This document shows positions 60,560 to 64,000 of a stretch of 64,000 nucleotides of DNA, one piece after another. The notes beneath the pieces were generated by a model. The model worked only from the letters and a program-made list of their open reading frames with translations. It made no database searches and was not told where the DNA came from. Every line of letters begins with the position of its first letter. Position 1 is the first letter of the stretch. Made by a program: the position numbers and the translations under genes. Source of the DNA: Marthasterias glacialis (taxonomy: Eukaryota; Echinodermata; Asteroidea; Forcipulatida; Asteriidae); assembly GCA_911728455.2 (NCBI GenBank), contig OU452226.1, positions 12,231,938-12,295,937 on the forward strand, written 5' to 3'.

Positions 60560-61235
60560 TCACATTCAAATCAGATTTGGTTCGGCCATGATGATATTCA
60601 GGCCTGCTGTTCACATTCAAATCAGATTCGGTTCGCCATGATGCTGTTCACATTCAAATCAGATTCGGTTCGCCATGATGATATTCAGGCCTGCTGTTCA
60701 CATTCAAATCAGATTCGGTTCGTCCATGATGATATTCAGGCCTGCTGTTCACATTCAAATCAGATTTGGTTCGTCCATGATGATATTCAGGCCTGCTGTT
60801 CACATTCCAATCAGATTTGGTTCGTCCATGATGATATTCAGGCCTGCTGTTCACATTCAAATCAGATTTGGTTCGTCCATGATGATATTCAGGCCTGCTG
60901 TTTACATTCAAATGAGATTCGGTTCGGCCATGATGATATTCAGGCCTGCTGTTCACATTCAAATCAGATTTGGTTCGTCCATGATGTTATTCAGGCCTGC
61001 TGTTCACATTCAAATCAGATTTGGTTCGTCCATGATGATATTCAGGCCTGCTGTTCACATTCAAATGAGATTCGGTTCGTCCATGATGATATTCAGGCCT
61101 GCTGTTCACATTCAAATAAGATTCGGTTCGTCTGCGATGATATTCAGGCCTGCTGTTCACATTCAAATTAGATTCGGTTCGTCCATGGTGATATTCAGGC
61201 CTGCTGTTCAAATCCATATGAGATTTGGTTTCACC
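60560..61235. repeat. 51-bp minisatellite, about 13 units
   Basis: Each unit contains GATGATATTCAGGCCTGCTG, then TTCACATTCAAATCAGATT and TGGTTCGTCCAT. Because 51 is a multiple of three, long open frames arise by repetition: two frames on the plus strand are open for nearly 200 codons (HDDIQACCSHSN and MIFRPAVHIQIRF motifs), and one on the minus strand for 70-100 codons (NVNSRPEYHHGRT). I read these as by-products of the repeat, not genes. One or two early units are shortened (near 60600-60650). Confidence 0.9.
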
Positions 61236-61889
61236 ATGGCATGTAGCGGCTGATAATATTAAGATTTATTTATTGAACTATTTTTGTGTGATTGCTTGGA
61301 ATTCTGGCTAAATCCGTTGTCTAAGTGAAGAGAAAATAGTGAAAAGCCGAGCACATCCGTTGGCACCATGTAAAAACATTATTTTAAATTTCTGTTGTAC
61401 TAATCGTAATTAAAATCTGGGTCTTTGAAAAACAAATTCTCGACAGAAATAATTCTGTGGGATACTGGCATTAACTTCGTAACCAGTGAGGTTTCAGCAG
61501 ACTGATTCAAGGAAATCAATGTTTTTTGATGGGTACCAATCCTGTATTTTATATGTAGGCCTTTTCTTCCCGCAGTCTGAAAGCTCACTGTTTATGAAGT
61601 TCATGTCAGTACCAGCTCCCAACCAATGTTTTTTGAAGACCCAATTTCATCTTTATATTGACGTTATTACGTACTTATAAATTTCACGATTCCCTGCTCT
61701 TTTAGACAACTGATTAAATCAAAAATTTCATTTTTTCCCTCGATGTTTTCATGGAATTAAACAAAGTAAGAAACCTGCACTATAGGCTTTACCAGTCCTA
61801 TATAGCTTTAAGTTATTCGGCCAACCTGACACCCAAATCCTTATGCTTCACCCACCCCCGTCCCCAACTCCTAACCCTCCCCCCCAAAA

Positions 61890-61929
61890 AAAACCAAACA
61901 AACAAACAAACAACCCAACAAACAAACAA

Positions 61930-62016
<87 letters not shown>

Positions 62017-62019
62017 GGC

Positions 62020-62064
<45 letters not shown>

Positions 62065-62222
62065 GCTAGACAGACAGACAGACAGACAGACGGACGGACA
62101 GATGGACGGACGGACGGACGGCCGGCAAGCAAGCAAGCAAACAAACAGACAAACAAACAAACAAACAAACAAACAAACAAACAAACAAACAAACAAACAA
62201 ACACAAAAACACACAAACAAAC
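61890..62222. repeat. Compound microsatellite (AAAC)n-(GACA)n-(GACG)n-(AAAC)n in the right foldback arm
   Basis: AAAC units, then about 45 GACA units (61935-62090), then GACG and GCAA variants, then AAAC units again to about 62210. The (GACA)n block is absent from the left arm. It creates long spurious frames of repeated TDRQ on the plus strand and SVCL on the minus strand. Confidence 0.92.
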
Positions 62223-63171
62223 ATATAATATGCTGCAGTTCTCGCGTTAATTTTGCGGTGAAGTAATAATTGTTTTTGCAATCAGTTTGTATGCAAGTTC
62301 TTTTGTCCAAAATTGTTGTCCTTTTCCTCCTTTCCCCCGATTCAACTAGCATTCACGTGTCCACATCTTCTATTGCAAGTTAACATGACTTTGTCTCAAG
62401 AGCCATGCACACAACCTCCATTTAAGTGACGTACGTGTACGAGCTCAATCCTTTTATTAGTGGGGGCACATTGCTGCCTTTCATTGGCATTAATTGTCTT
62501 CGGGCCTGTATGCTTTACATGTAGCAGCACAATACGGACATTTCTCAGTGATTGCCACTCTCCTGGCTCTTTGAATAACATGAATATTTATGATGTTCAA
62601 TAAAAACAACTGTCAGAGTTGGGTGGAGTTTTCAGTGCATAACTTTTGATTGGGCAATGACAGGGTCTTTACCGTGCTACAGTCCTACGAACGTTCAAAA
62701 CGAAGGAACACTAATAAGAGTACGTCAAAATCCGCGGGCTGAGCATGCTGAATTGTAACTTGTATTGTATTGTAAGTGGGTAGTGTCACTAGTCATCACT
62801 TCTGTCATCAGCTTGTGATGACCGGTGTACTAATTCTAAACCCATGATATGATTTAAAAGTAATAATATATCTACTTTTGGAAGTTTTGGTCTTCACCAT
62901 CACTTCCAGACACTAGCCTTACATACAAAAAATAAAACATGGACACTGGCGTTGCGGCAGGAGGGCCCCTTGCCCCTAGCTATAATATTATTACTTTTTA
63001 AGCATATTACCGCCATTTTTCGTTAACAGTTTAAATTTCTGTATGACTGGCTGTCCCCAGTTTCCTCCACCAGGGAGGGGGGGGGTTAAGAATTTAATCA
63101 TCGCAGCTACATGAACTCTTTGACACAGAATTTCAGTTTGATTACAAGTCTTTCGTCATTGTTTTTACTAG

Positions 63172-64000
63172 GAAACAATGATTACGATCTAGCTGTCATT
63201 GGAGGGGGATCTGGAGGTCTGGCTTGTGCCAAAGAAGGTAAGAATGGGGATATGGACTGCTGAGGAAGAAGGGTAGGGGAGTATATTAATAGCCCCAAAC
63301 TGAAGTCTGCAAAAATGAAAATTAAAGGTGATGTTTAATTTTGAAGGATCCCTTTCCTACCTGAATCTTATGATTTAACTTGACTGTTGTACTCGACTTA
63401 AGCTAGGTCTACGAAATGTAGTGGGTGAGTGAAATTATGGGAAAGAAAAGGTGTCAACAGGACAGGGCCCCAACGCTTGACAGCACACTTGATGGCGGAT
63501 GACTGAGTTTTTGTTACAGTTACAAAAAATGCCCCTGTGTGTATCCCATGATGCATGTGGATAGGGGTTCCTCTGTTGTATAGCAATAATGGTCTATTGT
63601 TTGGACACAGAATCAACCGAAATAAATGTCCTCGCATTGGGGCAAGCCAATTTTGTAAAAGTTGTTATTTATTTTTTGATTTTTTTTTGTGGGGATGCTC
63701 AACTACTGTCGTACTGAACATGTGTAACTACGTTTATACTCACACTCTTGTTCAGATCACAGTACTTACACAGTGCAAACCATTCTTTATAGTCCTGTTC
63801 TAGTGATTAGAAATCAAATGAAATTAAGCGAAACTGAATGAGAAAGTTATAATAGTTACATTTACCATTTATATTAGAAGTCTAACTAAGCTGTCTCCTT
63901 GTATTAATAAGAATTGTTTCTTGTTTTATTTTGTCCAGCGGCTGCTTACAACAAAAAGGTCATTGTCTTGGATTATGTCGAACCATCACCAATGGGTAAT
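63172..64000 (+). CDS. Thioredoxin reductase, N-terminal FAD-binding exons, cut by the window end
   Basis: Flavoprotein that reduces thioredoxin with NADPH. Two exons are visible: 63172-63237 and 63939 to the window edge, joined in phase. The first encodes NNDYDLAVIGGGSGGLACAKE with the Rossmann GGGSGG dinucleotide-binding loop, and the second AAAYNKKVIVLDYVEPSPMG followed by N. Vertebrate thioredoxin reductases have the same order just before the redox WGLGGTCVNVGC motif, which lies past the edge, as does the C-terminal selenocysteine site. VEPSP resembles the mitochondrial TXNRD2 form, but paralogue assignment is not safe. The exon starts in mid-codon, so an upstream exon with the initiator exists; I could not find it. 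Glutathione reductase is a less likely alternative because of the YDYDL-like start. Confidence 0.85.

Larger units (their letters stand above)
59842..62720. mobile_element. Large foldback element with minisatellite core
   Basis: The left arm is about 59848-60555 and the right arm about 61750-62717. Inverted landmarks include GTGTTCCTTTGTTTTGAACG (59852) facing CGTTCAAAACGAAGGAACAC (62693), the pair AACATGAATATTTATGATG (about 62578) and its complement (about 59970), and CGCGAGAACTGCAGCATATT (about 60328) facing AATATGCTGCAGTTCTCGCG (about 62228). Arms differ by many substitutions and by expansion of simple repeats in the right arm. The 1.2-kb core holds the 51-bp minisatellite and 0.5 kb of unique DNA. 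No transposase frame is seen. Confidence 0.88.

Noticed and set aside
60638-61253. Repeat-protein genes in the 51-bp minisatellite
   Set aside because: Frames are open only because the unit is a multiple of three without stops; several frames on both strands are equally open and there is no splice or promoter context.
61751-62352. Long TDRQ or SVCL repeat proteins
   Set aside because: Translation of a (GACA)n and (AAAC)n microsatellite.
62938-63000. First exon of the thioredoxin reductase starting MDTGVAAGG
   Set aside because: The frame soon stops and there is no usable donor leaving the single base needed by the next exon.

Overview
The window is nuclear DNA of an animal, most likely a marine invertebrate deuterostome and plausibly an echinoderm. 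I infer this from compact exons with GT-AG introns of 0.3-6 kb, AT-rich introns, vertebrate-like proteins (an OATP transporter, DRG1, 4E-T, a thioredoxin reductase) and a dense load of short non-autonomous transposons and tRNA-derived SINEs. The species cannot be fixed from the sequence alone. No prokaryotic, CRISPR or viral system is visible.

Gene layout. (1) 1200-6988, minus: a complete eight-exon organic anion transporter (SLCO/OATP), 692 codons in frame. (2) 11825-15655, minus: a multi-exon gene I do not recognise, whose 3' end lies in a 1.3-kb segmental tandem duplication. (3) 17156-23753, plus: DRG1, nine coding exons, 365 codons in frame. (4) 30378-52832, minus: EIF4ENIF1 (4E-T), 17 coding exons, 1371 codons in frame, with a candidate non-coding first exon near 57.9 kb. 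(5) 63172 to the window end, plus: the first recognisable exons of a thioredoxin reductase, cut by the window edge. DRG1 and EIF4ENIF1 are convergent neighbours, the same arrangement as on human 22q12. 4E-T is a translational repressor and P-body factor and DRG1 is a ribosome-associated GTPase, so both act on translation; any functional reason for their linkage is inference.

Repeats. 7.3-10 kb holds a 150-bp direct duplication and a decayed tandem array of about 330-bp units. 10-12.3 kb is a tandem duplication carrying exon-like blocks. Seven copies of a roughly 0.6-kb transposon with TTAA at its ends sit in DRG1 and 4E-T introns, together with six copies of a GGCA-rich element, several SINEs and other short inverted-repeat elements. 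38.75-39.3 kb is an almost pure purine tract inside a 4E-T intron. 59.07-62.72 kb is a pair of adjacent foldback elements: a 757-bp element with 331-bp arms and a 9-bp target duplication, and a roughly 2.9-kb foldback whose core is a 51-bp minisatellite.

The most unusual items are the two adjacent foldback elements, the decayed extra copy of a 4E-T exon embedded in a local repeat, the unrecognised gene with its duplicated tail, and the conserved DRG1/EIF4ENIF1 pairing.
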